Notes: generated by a model not told the origin, from the sequence alone. A stretch of DNA of 64,000 nucleotides from Heterocephalus glaber (GCF_000247695.1 NW_004624732.1:24777348-24841347); one strand, 5' to 3'; positions 13,581 through 27,090 are shown, counted from the first letter of the stretch. Program-made: numbers and translations.

Positions 13581-14491
13581 GCTGGAAGGCTACAGAGGAA
13601 CAAAAAGTGCATAGTGCAAGATGGTTCTCCATGACCTGCCTCCCACCCACCCAGAACATAGGACAAGCACCCTGGTGCAGCCCAGAGGTCACGGTCAGAG
13701 AGCTCTGCAAAGTCTGCCTTGTTTGGGAGCGATGTGTTCACCCACCCGGCTGCCTCTGGTCTCTGTGGCCTGCTTGTTTGGGCTAAGAGAGAGCAGTCCT
13801 TGAAGTAGAGGCCATCGCATCTGATCGCAGCCAAAATGGCACGTAGAGCAGTTACTGCAGCATAGCTACTGTTAACACCCGATGCGAATGTTTCTTAAAA
13901 CCAAGGTCTGGTGATTTCTGGAGAAAGGTAGGGGACCATGAGGCATCTCTGAAGCCAACCTACCTTTTCTTTTGGTCTAGCTGGGCTACAGACCTGCTTC
14001 CATTTTGGGTGGAGGAAGTCTGTGGAGATTGTGGTGAGGGATTCGGGCTTCCCTTTATTCTCCAAATCTTTTCTCAGTAAACAAAACTCAGTGTGGGAAC
14101 AGTATTCCTATAAATTGCAATGCAAATTGATTAATGCCATAAAAATGCAACTGAAACCACCAGCCCTCCCAGACAGTGGGGCTTATGTTGTCTGCCCCGT
14201 TTTCTGCAGGAGTAGTTAGTTCCCTTAAGAGTTGGTGTATTGTTCACCCTTTGGCTTGGCATACACACAAAATCCAAAGCCTGTAATAACGCAGGTCATT
14301 AAACTCAACAACTGCATTTGGATCTTTTTCAAGGGAGTGATTCAGGCAGGCACTCTCCTCAGGAATCAGTTTCCTAGGTGTTATCCAGGGCTGCCCTCAC
14401 CGCTAAGGGAAAGGGAACCGCCAAGCGAGGTTTCCCCCCTCCCCAAAAATGGACGTTCCTTGTGGCCACTAGGTGGAGCTAGGTGTTTGGA

Positions 14492-14508
14492 GGAAAAAAA
14501 AAAAAAAA
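14492..14508. repeat. Poly(A) tract
   Basis: An uninterrupted A run with no recognisable retroposon attached. Confidence 0.85.
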
Positions 14509-15402
14509 AGCAGTTTGAGCCTGGGCACAGCTTGGAACTTAGTAAAATGTCATCTTCCCGGGCAACTATGCTGTCCACAAGAAAATGAATAGGGGCATCG
14601 ATATCATGAGAAGCACCTGAAAGTTTCATAGTAGGGGCATCCTCTGTGGTCAGGAAGGAATCTGTCTTTCACTTTGAGGAGACCAACAGGAAGGAGATAA
14701 GGCAAGGCAAGGAGCGCTCTCTGGACTGTGCACCCCGGTTAGTCCTGGATTCTTCAGCCGCGTCCCAGCCCAAGCGGCTCTGGGAACCTAGGCAGTGCTA
14801 TTGGTACTCCATGACTACCTCCCCATCTGGCTTGGCTGGGTCACCGTGCCCAGGACCCATGAACCAAGAAGTCCTTGAAAACCAGTCCTTGAAACCAGAC
14901 CACTTGCTCCTTTGCTCCTCCCACCTCCTGATCCAGAGCTGGGCATCCCAGAAGTCAGAGCCTGCAGTCAGAGCGGGTGGCTCACTGCCTCCCTCCATCT
15001 ACAGATGAGGACACTGAAGCCCAAAGATAACGTGACTTTCCCTTTCCATCAGAGAGACAAGGTTTCCCACGTGTAATGTCAACTATTTTTACCAAACTGT
15101 TGTTAATTTTATGTCAAAACTGTGTATAGCTTCAGGAAGTCGAGGATCTGAATATTTTTACAAGGAGATGAGAAGAGAAAGCAGCTACTGAAAAGGCGAT
15201 TTAACATAAGTGTTAAAAACCAGGATAGAAAAGTCAGGGAGTGTGCTATTACCAATTTTGAAGAGGTAGGACATGAGAAAAGCTTAGGGAGCATCCAGAT
15301 GTGTCCATTTCTATCATTCAACAGTCCCTGTGTAACTAGAAGAAGGGGGTCCTAGATGTAGCTTAGGGTTTTTGCACTGTGATATTTACTGCTGCATGAG
15401 AT

Positions 15403-15753
15403 TGCTGTGGTCTGGGTCTGGAGTGTCCCCCCAAACCCAGTTGTCCCTCAGCCTCTGGCACTTTGGGAGGTATGGAACCTTTAGGAGGTGGGGCCCAGTG
15501 CATGTTAGGCTGCTGGGGGGTGACTTGGAAGGAGATATTGGGACTCTGGCCCCCTCCTCTCTGTCTTTGCTTCCCGAGTGCCATAAGGTGAGCATCCTCC
15601 CCTTCCATGTGCTCCCACCAAGATGTGCTGTGCCCAAAGCCCCGGGCCAAGCGGCCACAAACTGAAACCTCTGAAACTGTAAACAAAAATAAAATTCCTC
15701 TTTTTAAGCTGATTATCTCAAGAATTTTGTCACCACAACAGAAAGCTAAAACA
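15403..15753 (+). repeat. MaLR (MST-like) solo LTR
   Basis: Starts TGCTGTGGTCTGGG, has AGGAGGTGGGGCCCAGTG and ends AACAGAAAGCTAAAACA. Flanks GAGAT and GAGCT are a near-identical 5-bp pair. Confidence 0.75.
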
Positions 15754-16029
15754 GAGCTGAGGCACATTCATGTCATCCTCTGAGCCTCAAGTGGGGGCAA
15801 TTGTACGCTGAGCCTGAAGTCCCAAGGACTCACTGGAATAAGTGCCCAGAGGCAGCTGGTGTAAGGAGACAGACACACTCTCCACTACTTCAGGCCACTT
15901 CAGGCCAAAGCACCCTCGACCAGGACTGATCCCTGAGTAAAAGCAGCATGAGTCTGGCCTAGGAGTCTGCTCTATCCAGAAGGTAACCAGCCCACAGTGA
16001 GGAGAGAACCAAAGCTGTACCCTAGGACC

Positions 16030-16615
16030 ACTCTCCTGATTTTCACACCTGGCTCTGTGTAACCGCTCTTCTTGAATGGGGGTGGAACCTGTGACTTGCT
16101 TCTGGGCTTTAGAATATGGTCAATGTAGAGGGTGTCATTCCATTGGGACTTACATTGCACTACAACTTGCTGACCTGCAGACACCAGCTGCCATGCTGCA
16201 AAGTACCTCTGGAGAGGGCCATCTGGTGGGGGACCCCAGGAGGCCCTAAGAACAAGGGCAACCTCCACTAACAGCCAACAAAAACTATATTATTTTTAGA
16301 CCATAATACACAATGTGTTTACCATTGTTGTTCTCTAATCATTCTTGTCATGAAAAATTATTTTTTCATAGAATTTATATTTTCTTTATTAATGCCTACT
16401 TGTATTATATTAAAATAAATTTTTTTTAAAAAAACTAAAATTCTCACTTCTACAGCTGTGAGGCCATAAACTCTGCCAACAACCTGTGAGAGTATGGAGG
16501 GGGCTTCTCCCAGATGAGAGCAGCCAGCCCGTACCTTGCCTGAAGCTTGTGAGACCCCAAGCTGAGGGCCCGCAAAGCTGCACCCAGACCCTTGACCCAC
16601 AGAAACAGTAAGATC
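16030..16615 (+). repeat. MLT1-like MaLR LTR, split by an AT-rich segment
   Basis: CTTGAATGGGGGTGGAACCT and GTGACTTGCTTCTGG at the left, and CTTGACCCACAGAAACAGTA at the right, follow MLT1 LTR order. The AT-rich stretch 16265-16440 breaks it and is not identified. Confidence 0.55.
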
Positions 16616-16974
16616 CTCAGTGGGATGAATACACCTGCTAGTCGAAGCTATCCACTGTCAGAGTCTGAACATGACGTGTACAGACACAGAATCAGCCAGT
16701 GGTAACAGCATATGCAACAAACACAGGAAGAGATGTCCTAAGTCCCAGACAGGAGCTGCTGGCAGGGACAGGAGCCACCAGAGTCCTAAGGCATCCTGGA
16801 CAATATTCCAGTGCTACTCAGGGCTGGCTCTCCATACACAGATCTCTCCTCTTTCCCCCCAAAATTGATTATCTCATGATCTCTGTCTCAGATAGCAGAG
16901 GCCATCCAGTTCTCTCTCACCCCCAGCAGAAGGCTGGAAGTCACAGTAGATCAGTCTTTCTTCCCTCTCTCTTA

Positions 16975-17320
16975 GTTTGTTTTCTGTTGCAAAAATAGAA
17001 TACTTGAGACTAGGTGATTTATAAAAAGCAAAGGTTTGTTTTGGTTCATGGTTGTGGAAGCTGGAAAGTCCAAAAGCGTGGTGCCAGCTGCTCCAGCTCA
17101 TGATGGAAAGCAGAAGGGCAAGTGGATGCATGTGGAAGAGACAAAACACAACAGGTGGACTGACTTTTTAACAATCAGTCCTGTGGTAACTAATCCAGGC
17201 CCATGAGAGCAAGAATGCACTCACTGGAGAAAGGCATTAATCCCTCATACAGACCTGTGGCCTCTCAAAGGCCCACTTCCTAACACTGCAGAATGGCAGT
17301 CAGACTTCAATGTGAGCCCA
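16975..17320 (-). repeat. MaLR (MST-like) LTR
   Basis: TTAGTTTGTTTTCTGTTGC, GACTAGGTGATTTATAAAAA and GGTTCATGGTTGTGG are reverse MST LTR signatures. Boundaries approximate. Confidence 0.65.
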
Positions 17321-17494
17321 CCCATTGCGACCCCCATGTGTCACCAGGTTGGATTTAACTCTTAGAAATTTCTCAACTCCAAACCCTTCTCCATGTCTGC
17401 ACAGCCACTGCCTGGTTCAACCTTCACTTTCAAATATTTCCAGCAGCCTCCTACAGACTTGCACTCCTTTTAAAATTCTGATCTTGGAGATGAG

Positions 17495-17690
17495 GGCATC
17501 ATGGACCACACTACACAGCATCTCCCACAAGCTAAGCACTGTTCACATTTATATACTTACTGCTTAAATCTTTCCAAAGACCCCAGAAAGGAAAGTATCT
17601 TCACCCCCATCTTGGAGAAATTGTGAGAAAATACTGCCCAGAGAGATAGAGCAACTCAGCGAAGGGTACAGAGTTTTGCTGTGAAGTCTT
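17495..17690 (-). repeat. MIR SINE
   Basis: Reverse MIR order: TTTATATACTTACTGCTTAA, then CCCCATCTTGGAGAAATTG and AGAGCAACTCAGCGAAGGG. Diverged. Confidence 0.5.
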
Positions 17691-18019
17691 GAAGCTGCTC
17701 TATTCACAGCTTGTTCTTCCCACTTCCTCCGGGATGGAGCCCCAGGTGGGAGCAGGCAGGAGAGGGTCATGACCAGCAGTTCTTTGGCACATTTGCACTG
17801 TGCCAGGCATCACTGGAGCCCTGGTCCTAGCTACTGCAAACCAGCTGACTGGCCACGCCCTCAAGGTCATTTCACAGCAGCACTGAATCCCCCCACAGTG
17901 ACCCCCAGAGGCTTGCCACCCTCTGACCCCCACATCTCCCCACCCGGTCAGTGGAGCCACTGGCATCTCCCTGTGCACAGTGGGCTACTTCAGCGTTTCT
18001 CCTGATGTTGCCCGAGTTC

Positions 18020-18355
18020 TCTCTCCGACTTTAACAAAATTCCTCCTTTCTTTGCCTCACTCCCTCCATTTTCATACTCCAAGATCCTTCTCATTATCGC
18101 TTCCTCCAAGAAGCCTTCCTTCCTTTTCCACACTGGACTATTTAGTCCTCCACTATTCTCTGCCTGACACATACATGCACCACCAGCGTGGCATACTCTT
18201 ATGTGACAATGCATCATTCCACAGACTATTATGACAAGACATTACTTTTGTCGGTGTCCCCGTCTGTCCTCCCAACAACCCAGAAGCCCCCTAGTGTTGG
18301 GGCTGTGCTCTGTTTCATTTTATATCCCTAGTGCTCAGGCCGTTGCTGGGGACAA
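18020..18355 (+). repeat. L2 LINE 3' fragment
   Basis: TCCTCCAAGAAGCCTTCCTT followed downstream by TATATCCCTAGTGCTCAGGC has the order of the L2 3' end. Confidence 0.55.
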
Positions 18356-18610
18356 AGCAGAGCACTGGCCAGATGGGGCCTTCTCTACCCATGAAATGAC
18401 ACCAGCAGCCACTCCACAGTGGCAGAAGTCCATAAGCTGATAGAAATCAGGGCTGATAGAAAGCCTGTGTTGATTGTTTGGTGAATCCCTACTACATCCA
18501 CCTGGCATGGGAGTTCCCACAAAGATCCACTGGATCAATATTTGTCACACAACCCACACTCATCTCTTGGGACCTGGCTCCCTCCAGGGAAGGAACATCC
18601 AACAGGCATC

Positions 18611-18712
18611 CCTTTTTTTTTTTTTTTTTTTTTTTTGGTACCGGGGATTGAACTCAGGTCCTTGTGGTTGCAGGGCAGGCGGCAAAACCACTGAGCTAAA
18701 TTCCTGGCCCCG
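18611..18712 (-). repeat. ID SINE, young type, with TSD
   Basis: A long poly(T) then GGTACCGGGGATTGAACTCA and CCACTGAGCTAAATTCC. AACAGGCATC is repeated at 18601-18610 and 18713-18722. Confidence 0.9.
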
Positions 18713-20447
18713 AACAGGCATCTCTTGCAGCCTTGTTTGGCCCCTGGCTCTTTCTTACTGGCCTAGACCATCTAGTGGACACAAATCAGCATCTCCAGGC
18801 AAGTGTGGAGCACACGGACTGAGGCAGAAGAATGACCTCTAGTGGTCTGGGAAGCGCTGAGTGTGCAAGTGCAGAAGGAAGTTGCAAATGCAGGCCTCTG
18901 CTGTCCAAAAAGAGTACTTATTGGTCGATGAGAATTCTAGCAATCGCAACGAAATGAATGGGCTCAGAACTGCAGAGTAAATGTTAGAGAGACCTCTTTG
19001 TTAGTGTCAACAGACCCACCACTGATGCAGCAGTGAGTAAAATATATTCTGTGAATGTCTTAAAGTCTATGAAATTTTCAGTTTAAAAAATGCTTGAAGG
19101 AGCTCATGAACATTCCAAATAAGTTAAATACAGACAACAGGTACACACTAGTGTTTGTTTCCCAAAAGACATATTTTTAAATGACTTTTAGGTTTTATCC
19201 CCCTCCCATCCCAGGTCAGCAAAAATCACTATTATTTTGCAGCAAGGTTTTTTTTGGAAAAGAAAAATCTATTAAAACCAGGCCTCTTGTTCTACAAAAA
19301 CCATCTAAAGGATTTGTATGTATCCATGCACACCCTCTCCAGAAAGAATCTTTAGCTTATCCCACCACACTGTTTTGTTTGTTATAGTACATTCAGAGTT
19401 GACCAGTGATGATAAAGTCATATTCTGAGTTGATCATGGTGTTTTCCTTGGGAAAAAAAGGATAACACTTTTTTTTTTCCTGATGAACAGGTAGAATAGG
19501 AAAAAGGTCTGATCTTTTTGCTAAACAGAAATTCTAGCAGAATCACTTTTTCCTTGATTTAGCCAAAACCAAATCTCACAACCTCCTTCATGGTAATATT
19601 CTAGCGTAAGCCCAGCTCCTGTGAGTGCTTGCTTAGTTGGCTGTCTATAAATCCAGAGCCTGGAAAACAGGCTGAAATGTTCTTTACACCGAAACATGAG
19701 TGCACACTTTCAGGTAACTAAACTACATGATGCCACTGGACCAAAATCATCCACTGCAGGCACAGCCCATTTGTGATTGCTTGGCCAGCAATATACAGGA
19801 TGGCCTGACCTCACAGAGAGGAGAGTTGAGGGAAATCAGAGCAGATAGACAAGACAGTGGTCAAGGAGAGGCTGAGGAGGTACAACAGGCTTCTAAGGAG
19901 GCAGCATCAGAGCAGGGACACCTGAAAAGATTCCCAAGAGGGTTAGCATTCTCATGGCCACAAAGGATTCAGGCTGCTATCCGCAGTGTGGAGCACAAGG
20001 TGCAGATGGATGTAGGGCGAAGTCTGCCTGGGGGGGAGTCTATTGGGAAGGTAAGACCCAGAAAGGTTGGGTAAGAACATCATCAGACACTGGAGGAGAC
20101 GAGATTCCAGGCAGTGTGGATTACATGGGAAAGGTAGAGAGTGGTAAGAGAAAGGAAAGGACTCTGCCCAGCTACAACTTTGCCCATGTCACTTTGGATG
20201 ACATGGATGTGCCAGGGCACAAACCTCCCATGGGGCAGAGCCAGAATTCAGAGGTGTGTGTGATCTCAATGCCTGAGCCAATGCCCCTCCACCACACATG
20301 GGCACTGCTCCAGCAGAGGTGGGTGCTGGACAATAAAGGCAAAGGTCGAGGGGACCAGGAATGTCCAGAGAGGAGAGGTCCCTGGGCTCTTCTGCAGGGT
20401 GCCTAGAATCCCTGCAGAGGTGACATTTGTAGAAGAGAGTGCGTGCT

Positions 20448-20456
20448 TGTGTGTGT

Positions 20457-20489
<33 letters not shown>

Positions 20490-20491
20490 TC
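20448..20491. repeat. (GT)n microsatellite
   Basis: About 20 GT units with one GA interruption near 20461. Confidence 0.95.
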
Positions 20492-21069
20492 TAAAGCTGC
20501 ATTTCCTCAGCATTGCTGCACCATGATTTTAACTTGGGTACATGTTTGAGGCAGTGCTGTCACTTGCTTCGAACACTAGCAAAATCATACAGGCAGCAGC
20601 AGCAGGGTGCCATCCAGGTGGTACTCTAAACCACCTGCCAAGCAGGGCCGCTGACCATGGACTGAGACAGGGAGTCCTGAGTGGGAAGATCACTGTGATG
20701 CCCAGATCCCTGAGAACTTGGTGTCCCAGTACGTGGTCAGGTAAAGGGAAAGGAGAGCTAGAAGTAAACAGTGACAAACTCCACATCTGGAGGCTACTAG
20801 AGAGAAAGGGGCAGAGCCAGCACACACAGTATGAAGAAACACAGGGCAGAAAAGAATTCCGAGGCCAGCCCCGTAACATAGACGCTAAGGGTGGGCAGAA
20901 TCAAGGGAAACAGCAAAAACCTATTTTCAACACTGCGGAAAGCGTCTCCTTGAGAAAGCATACCATCAAATCCAGCTTTGGAGACATAGAACCTCACCAG
21001 ACTTGGGCGACAACTACTCCAGATCTTATTTCACTTTGGCTTTGGGTACCAGATGTTAAGAGAAGCTTT

Positions 21070-21174
21070 AGGGCTGGGGACATAGCTCAGTGGTAGAGCT
21101 CCTGTCTAGCAGGTGCAAAGCCCTGGGTTGTATTCCCTAGCACTATAAAAAAGAGAAAAAGAAAAAGAAAAAAA
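21070..21174 (+). repeat. ID SINE, older type
   Basis: GGGCTGGGGACATAGCTCAG, TGGTAGAGCTCCTG and an A-rich tail with GAAAAA units. Confidence 0.85.
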
Positions 21175-21180
21175 TGTTTT

Positions 21181-21365
21181 TACCTGGTACCAGGGATTGA
21201 GCACAAAGCGTTCACTGAGCTACAGCTCCAGTCCTTTTATTGATTTTTATTGACACAGGGTCTCACTAAGTCACTACATTGCCCATGCTGGGCTTGAACT
21301 TGTGATCTCCTGCTTCAACCTCCTGTAGTGTTGGGATTACATGTGCATGTCACCACACCCTGCTA
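21181..21365 (-). repeat. Composite B1-ID SINE
   Basis: On the minus strand a B1 unit (TCTCACTAAG and TGGGATTACA in reverse) is joined to an ID-like unit (GAGCTACAGCTCCAGTCC in plus orientation). It abuts the preceding ID tail. Confidence 0.65.
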
Positions 21366-21427
21366 AGAAACTTTAAGTCCTTTGTCAAAGTGATATCACT
21401 TTACATTTAAGCTACTTAATTCAGTTT

Positions 21428-21563
21428 TTTTTTTTTTTTGGTTTTTGTTTTTGAGATAGGATCCCGCTATGTAATTCAGGCTGGCTTCAAACTCATGGTG
21501 ATCCTCCTGCCTCAGCCTCCGGAGTGCTGGGACTACAGACAAGTGTGCCACCACACCCAGTAT
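21428..21563 (-). repeat. B1 SINE with TSD
   Basis: Poly(T), GAGATAGGATCCCGCTATG, CCTCCTGCCTCAGCCTCC and CTGGGACTACA give a reverse B1. ACTTAATTCAGTTT is repeated at 21414-21427 and 21564-21577. Confidence 0.88.
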
Positions 21564-24018
21564 ACTTAATTCAGTTTTGCAAACACTTGGGATCCTACAA
21601 CAATACACGATGCTGGAGATAAAAGAGTTGAACAGTACATTCACAGTCATACTCATAGGACTCAGTGCTGTCCACAGGACAATGGGGGCTGAAAGAGAGC
21701 AGAGAGGCAGCAAGAAGCCAAGGGACTGAGCAGGAGCATCAGGAGAGCGCTTGGCACACTGAGGGCCAGGGTGCAGCCAGGAGCAGACACCAGGTGGGGA
21801 CAGGCTGGGAGGAAGACCACAGGCAGCAGGGAGGCTAGGTCTGCGGCACCCTAAGCCACAGGGAACCTAGAGGGGAGGGGAGGGTCAGATGTGAGCTGTA
21901 CAACTGTGGTGCCTCACTATTTGTATATTATACTTCAATTAACTGGATTTTAAAGGGGAGGTGGGCAGAATGTGAAGCCAGTAAAGGGATGGGTCCCCAA
22001 GGAGTCCGGGAGGTGAAATGAGAAGGAGGAAGCTAAGCCAGGGAAACATTTGGAATTGCTATAAAGACTCAAAAAGGTCCTCTCATCTGATGGGAGGAAG
22101 GCACTGGGGATTTGCCCCAGACAGCCTGGCAGAAATGGGAGCAGACCACAGTGGGGACTATCTCATATTACTGGAACATAAGACCACTCCCCTGTGCCCA
22201 CAGTGAGTAATGTGGTTTAACCATGAGACTAGAAAAGAAAAAAAGGGACACACCTATAAAATTCAAGCATCTCTGCAGAGATGAGAATCTATACACATAC
22301 TCAAACCAATTTTTCCCTAATAAAGAACATGATTTGCACAGCATGAGTTAAGGTGGCCAATAGCCTTTGGGAAAGTGAGCAGGGGCAGGAAGACAGTATG
22401 ACACAGGTGAGCAACACACCACTACTGAGTTTGCACAACCAGGACCCGGGTCCTAACATGCCCCAATGTGTGTTAACACCTCCCCCAGCTGGGAAAACTC
22501 GGCCTGCAACTACATTTTCATTTGTACAGAAATGAGAAGCTTCAAGGACCAAGACATCATCTTGTCTTAGAGTTCTCATTCAAACCAGTATGTGGCTAAT
22601 AAGTGGAATTCATAGCCCATACTCACGTATTTTTTACAAATGAGTGTAAAATGATGAGATTCCCCGATTTGTTTTCACTGAGTAAAGCAGATTTTAGGAA
22701 AGCATTTCCAGCTGTTAACTACGGGAAACACAACTATTTGGTGACTTCTTCAAAAGCCAGGCAGCCTATTTATCCCCTTGAGATATAGGAACTACTAGAA
22801 ATAATTAAGCTTGCTCTCAAATATAAAGTTGATAGAAGCTAACTTCCTTAGGGAAACCGAAGATCATTCAGATCCCTGGTTCTTTCTCAATGCCACATTG
22901 AAACCTTTCAGCAGGGGACACATGGCAGAAACATCTTCCCCGGCAGCTCAGGGGTTCATTTCTGCTCACAGGGCTGAGCGCCCTTCACCAGCCCAGGTGG
23001 GAGACTAGATCCTCACCCCCACCCCGGATTTCTCAACTTGTTGACTTAATGACATGTGTAGCAGTGAATCATCAGCAATAGTTCGACAGCACTGAGTATA
23101 ACTAGAAATAGCTAGCTTGGTGGCAGTAGAAACTAATAGCTGGCTTCAGCATGTTGGAACATGCTCTAGCATTTAAATTAGACAAAGACTGGGTGGGAGA
23201 GGTCAGATGAAGTATCCTTTTACATTTCCATCTACTCAAGTAGAGATCAGCCATAATCCCAAGGACTCAAATCAGCTTTAAAACTCGTACTACGTCCTTT
23301 CCAAAAAATCTTCAAAGAGGATGGGACCTGGTTATGAAAAGTTGGGAAGTCTATATATTCACAATATGCATTTTATTTATTCATTGGTGCCATGCCCGGG
23401 ACCAACTCAGGGCCTTTTACATGCTAAATAAATGGATTTCCTTCACCATGGCTCTTCCCTGCCACCAGGGTTCTTCTCTGCATAGAAAGTGTCTGCATAG
23501 GAGCTGGCAGTTGGTCCTCAGGGTCCGACTTCTCCAGATCTGGCAGGAGGGGTCCCCAGAACCATGACCGCATCTCTACCCACCTACCCTAATGTCCAGC
23601 CAGCCTACTGTCTCACAAGCCCCACTCAGGTGTAAGGAGTTCCTGGCCAACTTTCTAGCCCCTTCTAAGAGTACAGCTGCACAACCAGGAATCAGTAGAT
23701 GTTTGAGGAAAATTTGCAGCTTAAAAAATAAAGAGAAAAACAAAATTAAAGAAAGGCAATTCTGGAATACAACTTTTAAAAGCTCTAAACATCCTTAGAA
23801 AGTCAAGATATTGAATACATAATGACAAGAACAGATGCTATGGGAAAAAGAACAATTAGAGATGAAGCCCTTGTTCACATCACAGAGTAATGAGTTAGAA
23901 AAGGAAATTGATCCCACTAGCGTAAGCTCCAGGAAGACAAAGAATTTTGTGGGCTTTCCCAGGGGTGTATTTGGAAAGCTACCCTAATGCTTGGCAAATC
24001 ACAAGCAACAACAATAAC

Positions 24019-24034
24019 GGGGGCGGGGGGGGGG
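24019..24034. repeat. G-rich run
   Basis: A G run with a single C interruption. Confidence 0.85.
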
Positions 24035-24245
24035 AGTTTGGGAGAAAACAAAGATGGAAAATGTAAGAAAGGATAAAGCAGATATGGCTCTAAGAGATCC
24101 AAAATCTGGTAATAATCTGAAAAGAAAAAACAGAATATAGAAGAACTATCAAATTTCAAAAACATTTCTAGAGCTGAAAAGACAGCAGACATCACTGGAA
24201 GATGCAGGACAGACCACCAAAGACCCTCACTGTGTTCTTCAACAC

Positions 24246-24604
24246 TGCAGATGAGGGTTCAGACAAGTGACCTCCTTGTGCTGAAGGCTTAGTTCCCAGC
24301 CTGTGGCCCAACTGCGGGGGGGGGGGGGGTCTGTAGGAGGTAGAGCCTGGTGGGAAGAAGTTAGATCACTGTGTGCCCTCAAAGGGGTTATCTGTACCCC
24401 AGCCCCTCCCTTTTCTCTTTAGCTGCCATGAGATGAAGCTTCTTCTGCCACATGCTCCTGCCATGATGTGTTGCCTCACCATAGGCCCAAAAGTCTAGAG
24501 TCAACCTACTACAGACTGAGACCTCCAAAACTGTGAGCCAAAGTGAAGCTTGCCTCCTTTTAAATTATCTGAAATATTTTGTCAGTAATGAAAGTCTAAT
24601 ACAT
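24246..24604 (+). repeat. MaLR (MST-like) LTR containing a G14 run
   Basis: GTAGGAGGTAGAGCCTGGTG, TGTTGCCTCACCATAGGCCC and CCAAAACTGTGAGCCAAAGT match the other MST-like copies in the window. An uninterrupted G14 lies at 24316-24329. Confidence 0.65.
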
Positions 24605-25798
24605 AGGGGAAATGCAGAGCCCCTAACAAAGGGCTGACCACTGGGTGCCAGTTTGATTTATGACAATGGCTGCTTGCAGACACCAGAACAGAGATTTCCA
24701 ATTTTTGAGGGAAAGTGATTTTGAAATCAGAATTTTATTTCAAGACAAACTAGCCACCAAATAATGACCAAAAGTGACGGCACTCTCAGACATTCTTCCC
24801 TTCTTGAAAATGTACCCTAGCAAAATGAGGGTAAACTCCAACAAAGGAAGATGGGTGGCCCAGGAAAGTGTGGATTTACCATGTGCCCAGTGAAAGCAAA
24901 TCTCAGTACCTGGAAAGCAATGAGTCCAAATTAGATCAGGCAATCAATTAGCTCTAAGCAGAATATCTTCAGAAGAATGGAGGCAAAATCCAAGCAATGG
25001 AAAGAAAGCAAAACAAACTGGCACCAGGGGAAAAAGTACTTATTTTCTCAACAAGAAAAAAGCAGTCAGACTTCAGGCAACATGGGGGCAGGGGAGCTCA
25101 AGGTGCACAGATGAAGTAACCCAAAATGTGGTGATTCTGGAAATTAATAGAAAAGTCCACGTGACAGGAAAACTTGGAGCACTATCCTTTCAGTGCTGGC
25201 CCTGGAACTGCCAAGTGAAAGAAATTCAATTGCCATTCAGAGTTTGGCTCAGCAAGGAATCCTATTTACAATATTCAGAATATCAAATCATTGTAGACTG
25301 GGATTCAACTTTTAGAATGAACCTATAGAGAAAGCACAAAGCTCTGAATTGTCCCGGGATGGAAAACACATGTAATCCCCTTTGGTATCATGAAAGCTAA
25401 AGTTAACAGAAAAGACAGAGCTGTCGAGAGCTGAAAGAAGATGAGGACTGCAGTCAGGAGTGGAGAACCAAGATGTCTTGTGAGAGTTAATCAGAAGTTC
25501 AAATAGTTTCAAAAGGTGTAGCAGCACCATGACAGGAGTTAAAGCAGTGATGTTACTGTGGGCCACACAGATGGAAAGTGTAGGGAACGAAGGAGCAAAA
25601 TCCTCATTTAATATGTTACCACTGGAAAAACGTCTGAAGATGCAAAGCAAAAAATAACAGGCTAAGAACATTAGGCAGAGTACCCCAAGAATGATCTTAG
25701 AGTAGAAATGGTTAAATGTGACCTTCGAAGAACAGGGATGGAAAAGGGAGGAGCAAGACTAAACTCCTCCCATTACAGGCACTTCTAGACCATCAGAA

Positions 25799-25887
25799 TT
25801 TTTTTTTTTTTTTTGTACCGGGGATTGAACTCGGGACCCTGTGCTTGTGAGGCAGGCACCAGAACCGCTGAGCTAAATCCTCGGCCC
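25799..25887 (-). repeat. ID SINE, young type
   Basis: Poly(T), GTACCGGGGATTGAACTCGG and CGCTGAGCTAAATCCTCGGC. Confidence 0.88.
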
Positions 25888-26389
25888 AAGACATGCAATT
25901 ATAATTTTGACTACATTGAAAAATAAAAACATGTTTACTAATATATTAGTACTTTCCACTGAATATTCATACACTGTTAAGCTCCTGTGGTGCTTTACTA
26001 GAATGCCATTTCTAGAATAACAGAGGTGAATTCTATTACTGTCACATCATTTAAATTTATATACCATAATTCATCTAATTTAATCCATACATTACACACA
26101 CACACAATTTTTATGTCCATGAAGTCAGGCTGGATTCATATAATGGGCAGGGTGGTAGCGGTACATATTAACAATCAGTGGTGTCCTTAGATTTGATGAA
26201 CTAGGAAGGACCTATGTAGGAGACTCTATCTATAGGGTGTTTTACCCCATGCTACTTTATGAAATCATAGTTACCTTTTTCTGATACTCTGCTCCTCCCT
26301 CTTAACAATCCAGCCACATACTGGTCTTAGGTGTTTCCTGAGCACTTCGGGGCCCTTGGGATAACTACCATTCCGTGTTCCTCACATGC

Positions 26390-26640
26390 CGGCTCCTCCA
26401 GCCATTTGGTCACTCACTTGGCAAAGCCTGTTGATCATCCAGTCTGTCAGCTCTACCCCTAAAAACAGTTCCTCACATTACCAAGTCTCACTTTCAAAGC
26501 CCTTAGTTGAGCCTTTCACTTGGTTCTCTCTTTCCTCACTGAAGCATAAGCTCCAGGACAGAGGCCTTTCTCATCTTAACACCGTATCCCTGGCACCAAC
26601 GCTGGAGCCTGCACCTGGCACTCCCACATTTCTAAAGTGA
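26390..26640 (+). repeat. L2-like LINE fragment
   Basis: AAGCATAAGCTCCAGGACAG followed by GTATCCCTGGCACCAACG resembles the L2 3' end. Diverged. Confidence 0.45.
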
Positions 26641-26720
26641 GACTTGAAAAAAATAATTCTAAACTATAAACATAATATCTAATCACCTACCAAGTCTGTT
26701 TCAAATTTATAAACAGCATT

Positions 26721-26726
26721 TTTATT
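26721..26726 (-). terminator. Candidate distal RALB poly(A) signal AATAAA
   Basis: A canonical AATAAA on the minus strand about 2.1 kb after the stop, beyond the B1-ID repeat at 27085-27290. It would define a long 3' UTR isoform that includes that repeat. Confidence 0.3.
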
Positions 26727-27065
26727 TTTCTATAGCAAAGAATCTCATATGTACAATAATTTGGTTACAAAGACCCATCTCTAATATCCAGTTACATATA
26801 GTTTTAGGAAAATGCTAACACACACCAAGTATAATCTCTATAGCATGAAATAATCCATACCATCTCTTTTTAACTCATACCACCTTTAATTCATTTATCC
26901 ATATTCTAAGTCTACCCAATTCCTGACCAGAACTGACATCAAATGGGTGGCAAAACAGAATGAACACAAAAAGGTCATCTCAGAAATTCAAAAGTGCAAT
27001 TACCTTCAACTTTTAAAATTTTAGTAAGAATAATAATCTCTCCTAAATTAAAATTACAATTTATA

Positions 27066-27090
27066 GTGTGTGTATGTGTGTGGGGGGGGG
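27066..27090. repeat. (TG)n/G simple repeat
   Basis: TG units passing into a G run, directly left of the B1-ID element. Confidence 0.85.

Larger units (their letters stand above)
1..26640. other. Intergenic region downstream of RALB: no gene seen
   Basis: No open frame here shows a recognisable domain or an exon-like set of splice sites. Repeats are listed individually. The longer stretches where I see nothing are 961-1350, 1575-2830, 3000-3740, 5050-6245, 6765-9790, 9935-11800, 12015-13555, 13585-15400, 18720-20445, 20495-21065, 21580-24240 and 24610-25795. In human the neighbour beyond RALB's 3' side is INHBB at some tens of kb; it is not within this window. Confidence 0.7.

Noticed and set aside
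15363..15767. 134-codon and neighbouring frames on both strands
   Set aside because: They lie within a MaLR solo LTR and show no protein family features.
20542..21096. 184-codon open frame
   Set aside because: No recognisable domain; it runs into an ID SINE at its end and has no exon-like boundaries.
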